In this document: positions 1-8,705 of the stretch, piece after piece
Layout: every line of letters starts with the position of its first letter
How positions within the stretch are numbered: position 1 is the first letter of the stretch
Source of the DNA: Rhizobacter sp.
GTDB taxonomy: Bacteria; Pseudomonadota; Gammaproteobacteria; Burkholderiales; Burkholderiaceae_C
NCBI GenBank assembly: GCA_019635355.1
Contig: JAHBZQ010000001.1
Location: 744,001 to 808,000 of the forward strand
Reading direction: 5' to 3'
Length of the DNA: 64,000 nucleotides
Notes under the pieces: model-generated
The model's input: the letters and a program-made list of their open reading frames with translations, nothing else
Told to the model about the DNA's origin: nothing
Database searches by the model: none
Made by a program: the position numbers and the translations under genes

Positions 1-348
1 CGGGCCGCGCTCATACAGGTAGTTGAACGCGTTTCGGTTGGAGGCGCGGATCAGCGGCTCCAGCGGCACGTCGTCGGGCAGCACGTCGAGCTTGTGGCTG
101 CCGAGGTAGACGTATTCGCGCTCCATCACCGCGCGCAGCAGGTCTTCGCGGCGCGTGAAGTATTTGTAGACGAGCGGCTTGCTCACGCCGGCTTCGTGGG
201 CCACGTTTTCCAGCGTGAAGGTGGAGAGGCCGCGTTCCACGATGTAGGAGACGGCGCTGTCGAGGATCTGCTCGCGCCTCGCCTCGGGCGACATGCGCCG
301 GGCGCGGGTGGCGGGTGGTTCGGCTGCGGTGGGTTTTCGACCGGGCAT
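1..348 (-). CDS. TetR/AcrR family regulator, N-terminal part (cut by window edge)
   Basis: A reading frame opens at an ATG at 348 and stays open to base 1, giving 116 codons. Residues about 19-70 form a TetR-type DNA-binding domain: a helix beginning RREQILDSAV, then the turn and recognition helix around AGVSKPLVYKYF. The start of the ligand-binding domain follows (EREYVYLGSHKLD, then LEPLIRASNRNAFNYLYERGP). The protein is closely related to the complete TetR at 49569-50285, with most aligned positions identical, including the tract ending LYERGP. It is transcribed divergently from the large kinase at 519, with about 170 bp between them, so it may control that gene or itself. The ligand and C-terminus lie outside the window. 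Confidence 0.85.
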   Translation of the reverse strand, partial: MPGRKPTAAEPPATRARRMSPEARREQILDSAVSYIVERGLSTFTLENVAHEAGVSKPLVYKYFTRREDLLRAVMEREYVYLGSHKLDVLPDDVPLEPLIRASNRNAFNYLYERGP

Positions 349-518
349 GCGCAAGAGGCGGCTATGACGCTGGGCGCGAGCATAGGGCCTGGTTTCGTGA
401 AGAACCTTTCATTCGGCTCAGGGCTTACCCGTCTCAATGAAACGCACGGTCGGCCGATATCGAACGTAGCCAACCCTGGGCAGGCTCGCCCGGGTCTTCA
501 CGACAAGGTCCACACCAA

Positions 519-3500
519 ATGACAAAGCGAACCAAGCCGACCGCTGCCAGCGTGCCCGCCCTCCAGCCGACCGAAGTGGTGCTCTACCGCACCGAACAGG
601 CCTGCGTGTTGCGCCGCACCCAGCCAGACGGCCAACGCGTGGTGGTGAAGCAGGCCATTGGCGCGCCTGCCGTGCGCCGCCTGGGCCATGAGCTCGGCAT
701 GCTGTGCCGGGTGGCGCACGTGGCCGGCGTGCCGGTGGTGCTGGAGACGCCCGCGGCCGACACCCTGGTGCTGCGCGACGAGGGCGGCGTGTCGCTTGCC
801 GACTACCTGCGCGAGCACAGCCTGAGCGTGGCGCAGGCGGTCGACTACGCGCTGGGCGCGGCGCGCATCCTCGCCGCCGTGCACAAGGCCGGCGTGGTGC
901 ACAAAGACATCGGCCCTGGCAACCTGCTCATCCACCCCGAGACGCTCGCGCCGACGCTGATCGACTTCAACATCTCGGTGCTGGCGACGGCCGACACCGG
1001 CGCGAAAGCCGACGCCAAGGCTGGTGCGGCCGAGGCCGAGATCGCCGGTACCTGGGCCTACATGTCGCCCGAGCACACCGGCCGCACCGGGCGCGTGCCC
1101 GATGCCCGCTCCGACCTCTACTCCTTCGGCGTCACGCTCTACCAGGCGCTGGTGGGCCACAAGCCCTTCGAGACCGAAGACCTGCTCGAACTCGTGCACG
1201 CCCACCTGGTGCAGATGCCCGAGGCGCCTGCCGCGCGGGTGCCCGAGCTGCCGGCCGTGTTGTCGGACATGGTGATGCGCCTGCTCGCCAAGGAGCCTGA
1301 GAAGCGGTACCAGAGCGCCGAAGGCCTGGCGCAGGACCTGCAGCGCCTGCAGCGTGGCCTGGCGGCGAAGAAGGTCGAGTCGTTCGAACTCGGCGCCTTC
1401 GATTTCGGCGCCGAACTCAAGGCGCCGGCCACCCGCTTCGGCCGGGAAGCGGAAGTCGCTCGCCTGCGCGCGGTGTTCGATGCCAGCGCCGAAGGCCGGC
1501 AACCCTTCCTGTGGATCTCGGGCGAGGCCGGCGTCGGCAAATCGGCTCTCATCGAAGAGCTGCGCAGCATCGCCGCCACCCGCCGCGCCTGGTATGCGGG
1601 CGGTCGTTTCACCCCTGAATCGGCGAACGTCGGCGCGCATGCGCTCGGCGGCTTCAGCACCCTCGGCCGCCAGCTCGTGGCCTTGCCGACGGAGCAGCTG
1701 GCGCCGATGCGCGAGAAGCTCCTGGCCGCCCTCGACGGCCGCCTCGGCTATGGCGTGGCGCAGCTGCCGGAATTCCAGAGCTTGCTGGGCGAGCACCCGG
1801 CCGTCGAACCCGAAGGCGATGCCGAAGCGGCCATCGCCGACGCCGCCGTGCGCCTGCTGCGCGCGCTCGCGAGCGCCGAGCGGCCGGTGGTGATGGTGGC
1901 CGACGACCTGCAGCACGCCCCGTCGCTCACCTTCAAGCTGCTGGCCGCCGTGAGCGCCGAAGCCCGGCGCCAGCCCATCCCCGGCCTGCTGCTGGTGGGC
2001 GCCGGCCCGGCCGAGCTGGCCGAGCGTCTCAAGGCAAGTGCCCCGGTCGAGCTTGCCGTGGCCCCGCTCACCGCCGACGCGGCGGCCCAGATGATCGAGA
2101 GCATGCTGCGCATGCCGGTCGCCGAGGCCGCCCCACTCGCGGCCACGCTTGAGCGCCACACGCAGCACCGCCCGGGCCGCATCCTCGCGCTGCTGAACGC
2201 CTTGCGCGCCGACAGCATGCTGACGCTGGGTGATGCCCGCTGGGAGTGGAACGCCGATGCAGTGCGCCGCTACGTGGGCGCCGCGAGCCCCGCCGAGCTG
2301 CAGGCGCGCATTGCCGCGCTACCGAAGGCCACGGCCGAGCTGATCAACACCATCGCCGCGCTCGGCGGCCACGCCGGCTGGGACGACCTCACCGCCACCA
2401 CCGGCCAGACCAAGGCACGCCTGCGCAAGGCGCTCGCCCCGGCCCTCGATGACGGCCTCGTGGTCGAGGGTGACACCGGCCCCGCGCTGCCGCGCCCGAG
2501 CGTCGGCGACGCCGCGCTGGCCTTGCTCGCCGACGCCGAGCGCCGCGCGCTGCACCTGGGCTTCGCACGCAAGCTCGACGCCGCCAAGCGGCCGGAGGCG
2601 CTGGTCGCCACCCAATACTTCCGCGCGGGTCTCACCGCCGATGACAAGCTCGACGCCGGCGAGCGCCGCCGTGTCGTCGCACTGCTCGAAGGCGAGGGCG
2701 ACGCGCTGCGTGCGCGTGGCCAGATCGAGCCTTCGGAGCGCTATCACCATGCCGCGCTGCAATCGCTGGTCGCCGTGGCCGGCGCCGACGATGGCCAGCA
2801 TGTGTTCGAGCTGCGCGTGAAGCAGCTGCAGGCGCTCTTCGAGCTGGGCCGCCACGGCGAGATCGATGCCGCCTACCAGGCCGTGCTCGACGCCGCGCCC
2901 GCGCCCGAGCTGCTGAGCGCCCCGGTGCGCTACCAGATCTACAGCCTCATTGCGCGCGGCAAGTTCCCCGATGCCGTGAAGATCGGCCTCGACCTCCTTG
3001 CGCTGCTCGGCTCGGCCAAGCCGGCCGACATCCGCCCCGACCTCGGCGCTGGCATGGCGCGGCTCGTGGGCTGGTACCGCGGCGACGAGCGCCTGAAAGA
3101 CTTCGACCGCCCCGAGATCAGTGAAGCCCGCGCGCTCGCACTTGCGCAGACGATTCCCGAGACCATGACGCCGGCCTATTTCGCCGACCCGCCGACCTGG
3201 GCCTGGCTGGCACTGCTCACCCACAAGATCTGGGTCGAGCACGGCCCGAACGCGCGGCTCGTGTCGGCTGTGGGTTCGCTGCCTTTCGTGCTGGTGGGTG
3301 CGCCGCAAGACTTCCGCGGCGCCCACACCGTGGGCCGCCACATGATCGCCGTGGCTGAGAAGCGCGGCTTCACGCAAGGTGAGGCGTTGTCGCGCTGCGT
3401 CTTCGCCATCGCGGCAGGCCATTGGGTCGACCCGCTCGAAGTGGTGCTCGAAGAGTTCCACCGTGCGCGCGTCGACCTGCTGCGCCAGCGCGAGCCGTTC

Positions 3501-6488
3501 GTGGCCTTCAGCTACGTGGCGAGCGACATCGCCCTCGACTGCATGCCCACGCTGGCCAAGGCCATGCCCGAAGTGCAAGCCGGCCTCGACTTCGCCCGTG
3601 ACCAGGGCAACGTCGACTTCCAGCAGCGTTACCAGCCGCGCCTGCAGCTGCAGCGTGCACTGCGTGGCGAGACCAAGGCGGCAGGCTCGCTGAGCGACGA
3701 CAGCTTCGACGAAGCCGACTACGTCACCAAGATCGACATGACGGGCCCGACCGGCGCGACCTACCAGATGGTGTGCACCATCCGCGCGGCGCTCTTCGGT
3801 GACATGGCCGCACTGGCGAAGCACTCGGCCGTGGCCGTGCCGCTCTCGGCGCGCACGCCGGGCTATTACCTCGGCGCCGTGGCCCGCGTGCTGCGCGGCC
3901 TCTCGCTGGCCGACCAGCTGCGCAGCGCGGCCGAAGAAGACCGCACCAAGCTGATCGAGGAACTCGATGCGACCGTGGCCTTCGTGAAGGCGCGGGCTGC
4001 GGACGCCCCGGCCAACTTCGCCCACCTCGCGGTGTGGCTGGAGGCCGAGCGTGCCTGGGCGCTGGAGTCGGTGTGGACGGCCGGCGCCGCCTTCGACGCC
4101 GCCATCGCCGCCTCGCGCGACGTGCCGCGCCCGTGGCACAAGGCGCTGATCCACGAGCGTGCGGCGCTCTTCCGCCTGTCGCAGGGCATGGAAGAAGCGG
4201 CCAAGCCCATCCTCTCGGCCGCCTGCGAGATGTACGACGCCTGGGGCGCCGCCGGCAAGGTGAAGGAGCTGCGCCGCCAGCATGCCTTCCTGCGCTCGGG
4301 CAAGGGCCTGTCACGCAGCGACTCGGGCAAGACCACGGCCGTGGTCGGCGCTGAGATGCTCGACCTGATGGCCGTGCTGCGCGCATCCCAAGCGCTGAGC
4401 TCGGAGACGGTGCTCGCCAAGCTGACCGACCGTGTGGGCAAGGTGCTGGGCACCATCACCGGCGCCACCGGCGTGCAGCTCATCGTGCGGCCGGAAGAAG
4501 GCTCGACCGACTGGGTGCTGGCCCACACGCTGGGCGATGCGAAGCCGATGACGGTGGACGAGGCCGGTGCGGCCGGCGAGCTGGCGCTTTCCGCCTTCCG
4601 CTACGCCGAGCGCACCCGTGAGCTGCTGCTGATCGAAGACGTGGTGCGCGACGAGCGCTTCTCCGAAGACGCCTTCGCGCAGAAGCTCGAGCAGTGCTCG
4701 ATGATGTTCTCGCCCATGCTCAAGCAGGGCAACCTGCACGCGATGCTGGTGCTCGAGAACCGCCAGCGCCGCAACGCCTTCAGCAGCGACCGCCTCGACT
4801 CGGTGGCGCTGATCGCCGGCCAGCTCTCGGTGTCGCTCGACAACGCGCTGCTCTACGCCTCGCTGGAAAAGCGCGTGGCCGAGCGCACCGCGCAGCTGCG
4901 CCAGAAGACCAACGACATCAACGCCATGCTGCAGAACATGCCGCAAGGTGTGCTGACGGTGGTGGCCGGTGGTGCGATCCACCCCGAGTACTCCGCCTAC
5001 CTGGAAACGATCCTCGAAACGAAGGACATCGCCGGGGTCTCGGTGATGGACCTGATCTTCACGAACACGAGCCTCGGCGCCGACCTGCTGTCGCAGGTGG
5101 ATGCGGCGATTGCCTCGGTGATCGGCGAAGACGAGATGAACTACGAGTTCAACTCGCACCTCTTGGTGACCGAGTTCGACAAGACCCTGGCCGATGGCAC
5201 GGTGAAGTCGCTGGCGCTGAGCTGGTCGCCGATCGCCAACGACGAAGGCACGGTCGACAAGCTCATGCTCTGCGTGCGCGACGTGACCGAGCTCAAGCGC
5301 CTGGAAGCCGAGGCCAACGCCCGCAAGCGCGAGCTGCAGGTCATCGGCGAGATCCTGGCGGTGAGCCAGGAGAAGTTCCACGAGTTCATCGACTCGGCGC
5401 GCGGCTTCATCGCCGAGAACAAGGCGCTGATCGAGAAGACGGCCGAGAAGAACCTTGACGCGATCAACCTGCTGTTCCGCAACATGCACACCATCAAGGG
5501 CAATGCGCGGACCTATGGGTTCCTTGGGCTCACGAACCAGGTGCACACCACCGAGCAGCACTACGACGACCTGCGCAAGGACGCAGACACCGTGTGGGAG
5601 CAGCCGGTGCTGCAGGCCGAGCTGGCCCAGGTGAGCGAGCTCATCGAGCAATACGCCCATGTGAACGACACCGTGCTCGGCCGCAAGGGCCCGGGCCGGC
5701 GCGCCTCGGTCGAGAAATTCCTGATGGTCGAGCGCGACACGGTGGCCGACACGCTCTCGCTGCTGATGGGCGTGGACCACAGCGACGCCAATGCGATGCG
5801 CCTCGCGCTGCAGCACGTGGGCAGCACGCTGCACATGCTGGGCACCAAGCCGATCGGCGAAATCCTCTCGGGCACCCTCGAGTCGCTGCCGTCACTGGCC
5901 CAGGAGCTCGGCAAGGCGGCACCGCAGGTGCACATCGAAGACCACGGCCTGATGGTGCGCACGCAGGCCTCGTCGCTCTTGAAGAACCTCTTCACCCACC
6001 TGCTGCGCAACTCGGTCGACCACGGCATCGAAGCCCCTGCGAAGCGGGCCGAGGCCGGCAAGCCCGAGGCGGGCCGCATCGACCTGCGCCTGCACGTGGA
6101 CGACGGCAAACTCTGGATCCACCTGAAGGACGACGGCCGCGGCCTCGCCCTCGGCCGCATCCGACAGCGCGCGATGGAGCAGAACCTGCTCACGCGCGGT
6201 GCCAGCACCAGCGCCGAGGAAGTGGCCCAGCTCATCTTCCGCTCCGGCTTCTCGACCGCCGAAGCGGTGACCGAGGTCTCGGGTCGCGGCGTGGGCATGG
6301 ACGCGGTGCGTGCTTTCCTGGAAAAAGAGGGCGGCTCGATCGCCATCCGGTTCCTCGACGACCGTGAGAACGCCGACTTCCGCCCCTTCGAGACGGTGAT
6401 CAGCCTGCCGGACAAGTTCGCCGCGTCGATGCACGCCGCGATGTCGTTCGACGCGCTGCGCAGCCGGCTGGTGGCGGCGAAGGGCTGA
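519..6488 (+). CDS. Ser/Thr kinase - AAA ATPase - GAF - PAS - HPt - CheA-like histidine kinase
   Basis: A 1989-residue cytoplasmic signalling protein. Seen in order: a Ser/Thr kinase domain (about 20-275) with K44, a catalytic loop H128-K-D130 with N135, D149-F-N in place of DFG, and S-P-E185; an AAA/STAND-type ATPase with Walker A at 335-342 (GEAGVGKS); a long helical, TPR-like region to about 1270; a GAF domain (about 1290-1445); a short coiled coil; a PAS-like segment (about 1465-1600); an HPt domain with the phosphorylatable His at about 1657 (MHTIKGNARTYGF); and an ATPase with N-box N1831, G1 DDGRG (about 1871-1875) and G2 GRGVGMD (1922-1928). The RNSVDHGIE N-box and GRGVGMD box are CheA hallmarks, whereas the better-known kinase/AAA/GAF fusions end in a HisKA domain. 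No CheW-like domain or transmembrane segment is seen. It could autophosphorylate through the CheA-like module and feed a separate receiver. The stop lies one base from the convergent AraC stop. Confidence 0.9.
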   Translation: MTKRTKPTAASVPALQPTEVVLYRTEQACVLRRTQPDGQRVVVKQAIGAPAVRRLGHELGMLCRVAHVAGVPVVLETPAADTLVLRDEGGVSLADYLREHSLSVAQAVDYALGAARILAAVHKAGVVHKDIGPGNLLIHPETLAPTLIDFNISVLATADTGAKADAKAGAAEAEIAGTWAYMSPEHTGRTGRVPDARSDLYSFGVTLYQALVGHKPFETEDLLELVHAHLVQMPEAPAARVPELPAVLSDMVMRLLAKEPEKRYQSAEGLAQDLQRLQRGLAAKKVESFELGAFDFGAELKAPATRFGREAEVARLRAVFDASAEGRQPFLWISGEAGVGKSALIEELRSIAATRRAWYAGGRFTPESANVGAHALGGFSTLGRQLVALPTEQLAPMREKLLAALDGRLGYGVAQLPEFQSLLGEHPAVEPEGDAEAAIADAAVRLLRALASAERPVVMVADDLQHAPSLTFKLLAAVSAEARRQPIPGLLLVGAGPAELAERLKASAPVELAVAPLTADAAAQMIESMLRMPVAEAAPLAATLERHTQHRPGRILALLNALRADSMLTLGDARWEWNADAVRRYVGAASPAELQARIAALPKATAELINTIAALGGHAGWDDLTATTGQTKARLRKALAPALDDGLVVEGDTGPALPRPSVGDAALALLADAERRALHLGFARKLDAAKRPEALVATQYFRAGLTADDKLDAGERRRVVALLEGEGDALRARGQIEPSERYHHAALQSLVAVAGADDGQHVFELRVKQLQALFELGRHGEIDAAYQAVLDAAPAPELLSAPVRYQIYSLIARGKFPDAVKIGLDLLALLGSAKPADIRPDLGAGMARLVGWYRGDERLKDFDRPEISEARALALAQTIPETMTPAYFADPPTWAWLALLTHKIWVEHGPNARLVSAVGSLPFVLVGAPQDFRGAHTVGRHMIAVAEKRGFTQGEALSRCVFAIAAGHWVDPLEVVLEEFHRARVDLLRQREPFVAFSYVASDIALDCMPTLAKAMPEVQAGLDFARDQGNVDFQQRYQPRLQLQRALRGETKAAGSLSDDSFDEADYVTKIDMTGPTGATYQMVCTIRAALFGDMAALAKHSAVAVPLSARTPGYYLGAVARVLRGLSLADQLRSAAEEDRTKLIEELDATVAFVKARAADAPANFAHLAVWLEAERAWALESVWTAGAAFDAAIAASRDVPRPWHKALIHERAALFRLSQGMEEAAKPILSAACEMYDAWGAAGKVKELRRQHAFLRSGKGLSRSDSGKTTAVVGAEMLDLMAVLRASQALSSETVLAKLTDRVGKVLGTITGATGVQLIVRPEEGSTDWVLAHTLGDAKPMTVDEAGAAGELALSAFRYAERTRELLLIEDVVRDERFSEDAFAQKLEQCSMMFSPMLKQGNLHAMLVLENRQRRNAFSSDRLDSVALIAGQLSVSLDNALLYASLEKRVAERTAQLRQKTNDINAMLQNMPQGVLTVVAGGAIHPEYSAYLETILETKDIAGVSVMDLIFTNTSLGADLLSQVDAAIASVIGEDEMNYEFNSHLLVTEFDKTLADGTVKSLALSWSPIANDEGTVDKLMLCVRDVTELKRLEAEANARKRELQVIGEILAVSQEKFHEFIDSARGFIAENKALIEKTAEKNLDAINLLFRNMHTIKGNARTYGFLGLTNQVHTTEQHYDDLRKDADTVWEQPVLQAELAQVSELIEQYAHVNDTVLGRKGPGRRASVEKFLMVERDTVADTLSLLMGVDHSDANAMRLALQHVGSTLHMLGTKPIGEILSGTLESLPSLAQELGKAAPQVHIEDHGLMVRTQASSLLKNLFTHLLRNSVDHGIEAPAKRAEAGKPEAGRIDLRLHVDDGKLWIHLKDDGRGLALGRIRQRAMEQNLLTRGASTSAEEVAQLIFRSGFSTAEAVTEVSGRGVGMDAVRAFLEKEGGSIAIRFLDDRENADFRPFETVISLPDKFAASMHAAMSFDALRSRLVAAKG

Positions 6489-6489
6489 G

Positions 6490-7308
6490 CTAGAAGTTTG
6501 CCTGGCTGTACGCCGAGCGGATGCCCACCCGCTGGCTGCTCAGCAGCTGCGAGGGTGGGCTGCCCACCGAGCGCATCCAGGTGCGGCAGAAGTGGGCCGA
6601 ATCGGCAAAGCCCGAGCAGATCGCCATCTGCGTGAGGCTCATGCCCTGGCCGGCCATCATGGCCGCGAGGTCGAGCTTGCGCGAGATGGCATACATGCGC
6701 AGCGTGATGCCCATCTCTTGCGAGAAGAGGTGCGACAGCCGGTGATACGACAGGTCGACCTCGTCGGCCATGCGTTTCATCGAGGTGTTGGGCGCCGCAT
6801 CGATCACCTCGCGCACGCGCTGGATGCGCGGGTCGAGGGGCGGTGGGTCGGGCAGCAGCCGGCGCGTGTGGGCGATGACCTGGTTGCCGACGTCTTGCGC
6901 GTCGCCCGTGCTCAGCTGGCCGGCGCGGGCGATATGGAAGCGCTCGTCGTAGCCGGCGAATCGTTCGCGCGGCAGCGGCCACACGTCGACCGGGTCGGCG
7001 CAGGTGCTGAAGGCGCGGAAGGTGTCGTGCGTGGGGCACAGGCCCACGCTCACCACGGGCACGTCGGGCGCCGCCACGCAGCGCCAGACGCCCGGGCGCA
7101 GCAGGAAGGCATTGCCACGGTGGCGGCCATCGGCCACTTCCACCTCGAAGGGCTCGCCGCTCAGCGAGAGCAGGATCGACGCGGTGATGCGCATCGACTC
7201 ATAGGCCAGGCCGTTGCCGACAAAGAGGAAGCCGTGGTTGAAGATGTAGAGCCAGCCGTCCTTCGAAAGCGACAGCAACCGGGTACTCAGGTTCAACAGG
7301 GTGGACAT
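6490..7308 (-). CDS. AraC family transcriptional regulator
   Basis: About 272 residues from the ATG at 7308, which is preceded by a weak AGAGG; an ATG at 7329 or a GTG at 7344 would add 7 or 12 residues. The N-terminal half is a cupin-like sensing domain (LLRPGVWRCV region). The C-terminal ~100 residues hold the two AraC helix-turn-helix motifs, with typical elements MADEVDLSYHRLSHLF and QMAICSGFADSAHFCRTWM. The proline normally found after the second helix is present (GSPPSQL). The gene converges on the large kinase with one base between the stops. The nearest possible target is the secreted hydrolase immediately upstream on the same strand. The effector is unknown. Confidence 0.88.
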   Translation of the reverse strand: MSTLLNLSTRLLSLSKDGWLYIFNHGFLFVGNGLAYESMRITASILLSLSGEPFEVEVADGRHRGNAFLLRPGVWRCVAAPDVPVVSVGLCPTHDTFRAFSTCADPVDVWPLPRERFAGYDERFHIARAGQLSTGDAQDVGNQVIAHTRRLLPDPPPLDPRIQRVREVIDAAPNTSMKRMADEVDLSYHRLSHLFSQEMGITLRMYAISRKLDLAAMMAGQGMSLTQMAICSGFADSAHFCRTWMRSVGSPPSQLLSSQRVGIRSAYSQANF

Positions 7309-7494
7309 GCTCGGGCTGGCGCCTCTCATCGTGGGCGCGCACACGTCGTGCCGCCTAGCTCCTGGTGAGGATGGTGCCTCTCACCCTCTGGCGAAGATTG
7401 AAGGTTGTTGCCAGTCTGATCATGGTTTTGCCTAGGAGAACCCATGCCTCACCCTGCGGCATTCCCCTCGGAAAACATGCTCAGACCGGCAGGA

Positions 7495-7547
7495 ATAAAA
7501 ACAGCGCCCGGTATAAAAGTGCGGAGACACCGGAGTTTCACGGGCGC
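7495..7547 (-). terminator. Probable intrinsic terminator of the secreted hydrolase gene
   Basis: On the minus strand, about 40 bases past the hydrolase stop, the arms GCGCCCG and CGGGCGC (plus-strand 7541-7547 and 7504-7510) can pair across a loop of about 30 bases. They are followed on the minus strand by TGTTTTTAT. A GC stem followed by a T-run fits a rho-independent terminator, but the loop is long. Confidence 0.45.
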
Positions 7548-7586
7548 CGATAAAACCTCGCAGGAGAATGAAAGGCCGGCGTTGCT

Positions 7587-8453
7587 TCAGGGCGTGGCAA
7601 ACCCCGACAGCCAATTCAGGTTGGCCTTGAGGCCCCAGTTGGCCGAGCCGTTGCGCCAGTTGTTGTCGAGCGAGTTCTCGCTGCCGTAGCAGCCGCTGTA
7701 GGCGCGCTGGTAGCAGTGGTCGGCCTCGCCGTCACCCACGGCGCTGCCGCGGATCATGATCCAGCCGCTGCCGTTGCTGTTCAGGCACTCGTAGGCGCTG
7801 GAGCCGCAGCTCTTGCCGGTGACCGACTGCGACGAGCTGCGCACCGAAGAGGCCGTGCCGCCCGGGAAGATGTCGACCTCGCCGTTGACGATGCGCAGTT
7901 TGCTCGAGGCCAGCGTGTGGTTGCCGTTGTTCATGCACGAGGTGAGGCTGTAGGTGGAGTACAGGTTGTGGGCACCCATGCCGTAGGCGGCGCGCACGCG
8001 GCTGTCGTAGTTCTTCGCGTTGACCGCGATCACCGAGCCCTGGCTGAAGCCGGCCACGACCACGCCCTTGCTGCAGTCGGAATACGAGCGGGCGCACAGC
8101 TTGGAGACGGCGCTGCTGGTGGACCCGCTGTTGTAGATGTACTTGGCCTTCGAGAGGATCTGCGAGCAGGTGCCGAAGGCGCTGCTGTCGTACTGCACCG
8201 CGGCGGCCACGAAGCCCTTGGCGGCCATCTCGGCCACCGCGGCCTTGGCCTGCGCGTTGTTCCAGGTCTCGGTGGTGCCCACGGTGTAGATGAACACCGG
8301 GTGCTTGCCCGAGGACGGCTCGGTGCCTTCGATGCTGTAGGTGGTGAGGCCGGCCGAATAGCTCGACGTGAAGTTGCCGGCGAAGGCCGGGGCGCAGGCG
8401 ACGGCGGCGCAGCCCAGCGCCAGGAGTTTGCGGATCAGGGCGGTTTTATTCAT
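7587..8453 (-). CDS. Secreted alpha/beta hydrolase (lipase/cutinase/chlorophyllase-like)
   Basis: 288 residues from the ATG at 8453, which has GGAGA five bases upstream; the in-frame TTG four codons earlier is less likely. The first ~25 residues are a Sec signal peptide with a basic start (MNKTALIRK), a hydrophobic core and cleavage near APAFA-G. The mature protein contains the nucleophile elbow GFSQGS of a serine alpha/beta hydrolase, with an Asp in GEVDIFPGG and a His in GEADHCYQ as candidates to complete the triad. It carries several cysteines that could form disulfides, consistent with export. The substrate is not evident; an ester is the likely bond. It is divergent from the nitronate monooxygenase-like gene. 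Confidence 0.75.
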   Translation of the reverse strand: MNKTALIRKLLALGCAAVACAPAFAGNFTSSYSAGLTTYSIEGTEPSSGKHPVFIYTVGTTETWNNAQAKAAVAEMAAKGFVAAAVQYDSSAFGTCSQILSKAKYIYNSGSTSSAVSKLCARSYSDCSKGVVVAGFSQGSVIAVNAKNYDSRVRAAYGMGAHNLYSTYSLTSCMNNGNHTLASSKLRIVNGEVDIFPGGTASSVRSSSQSVTGKSCGSSAYECLNSNGSGWIMIRGSAVGDGEADHCYQRAYSGCYGSENSLDNNWRNGSANWGLKANLNWLSGFATP

Positions 8454-8547
8454 GTGCGTCTCCAATCGTTATTGAAAATACGCTGCGGGTTATCGGGATT
8501 TGTCGGCTGATATTTCCGTGCCGCAGTGAAGATTATTTTGGGACGCT

Positions 8548-8596
8548 CGTGCAAATTTGTATTGCACGTTCTTGCGCTGGCCGGCGTGTGCCGGCC
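8548..8596. promoter_or_regulatory. Two inverted repeats in the divergent hydrolase / flavoprotein promoter region
   Basis: The 250-bp region between the two divergent genes is noticeably AT-richer than its surroundings. It contains a 7+7 bp inverted repeat, CGTGCAA (8548-8554) and TTGCACG (8562-8568), around an AT-rich 7-base centre. About 10 bases on, GGCCGGC (8579-8585) and GCCGGCC (8590-8596) are separated by GTGT and followed by TATCGTTTT. The first could be an operator. The second could be a terminator-like hairpin, although no plus-strand gene precedes it. Confidence 0.35.
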
Positions 8597-8705
8597 TATC
8601 GTTTTCCCGCGGGGTTTTGTACCAACTTGCGCCGTGCGGCCTCAAATGAAGCGGTCTTGATGCACCGCAAGGGCGGGCGAGGGCGTGCTCGGTAGCCTCG
8701 CCGCC

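Noticed and set aside
498..2168. Long minus-strand open frame of 556 codons over the kinase gene
   Set aside because: It has no recognisable domain, is rich in Arg/His/Gly as expected for the antisense frame of GC-rich coding DNA, and lies wholly inside a clearly real gene. The same reasoning removes similar frames at 2319-4283, 4311-5834, 16236-18047 and 19792-22011.
7444..7689. Plus-strand 81-codon frame after the AraC gene
   Set aside because: No ribosome-binding site or recognisable domain, it crosses the terminator-like element, and it overlaps the 3' end of the secreted hydrolase.
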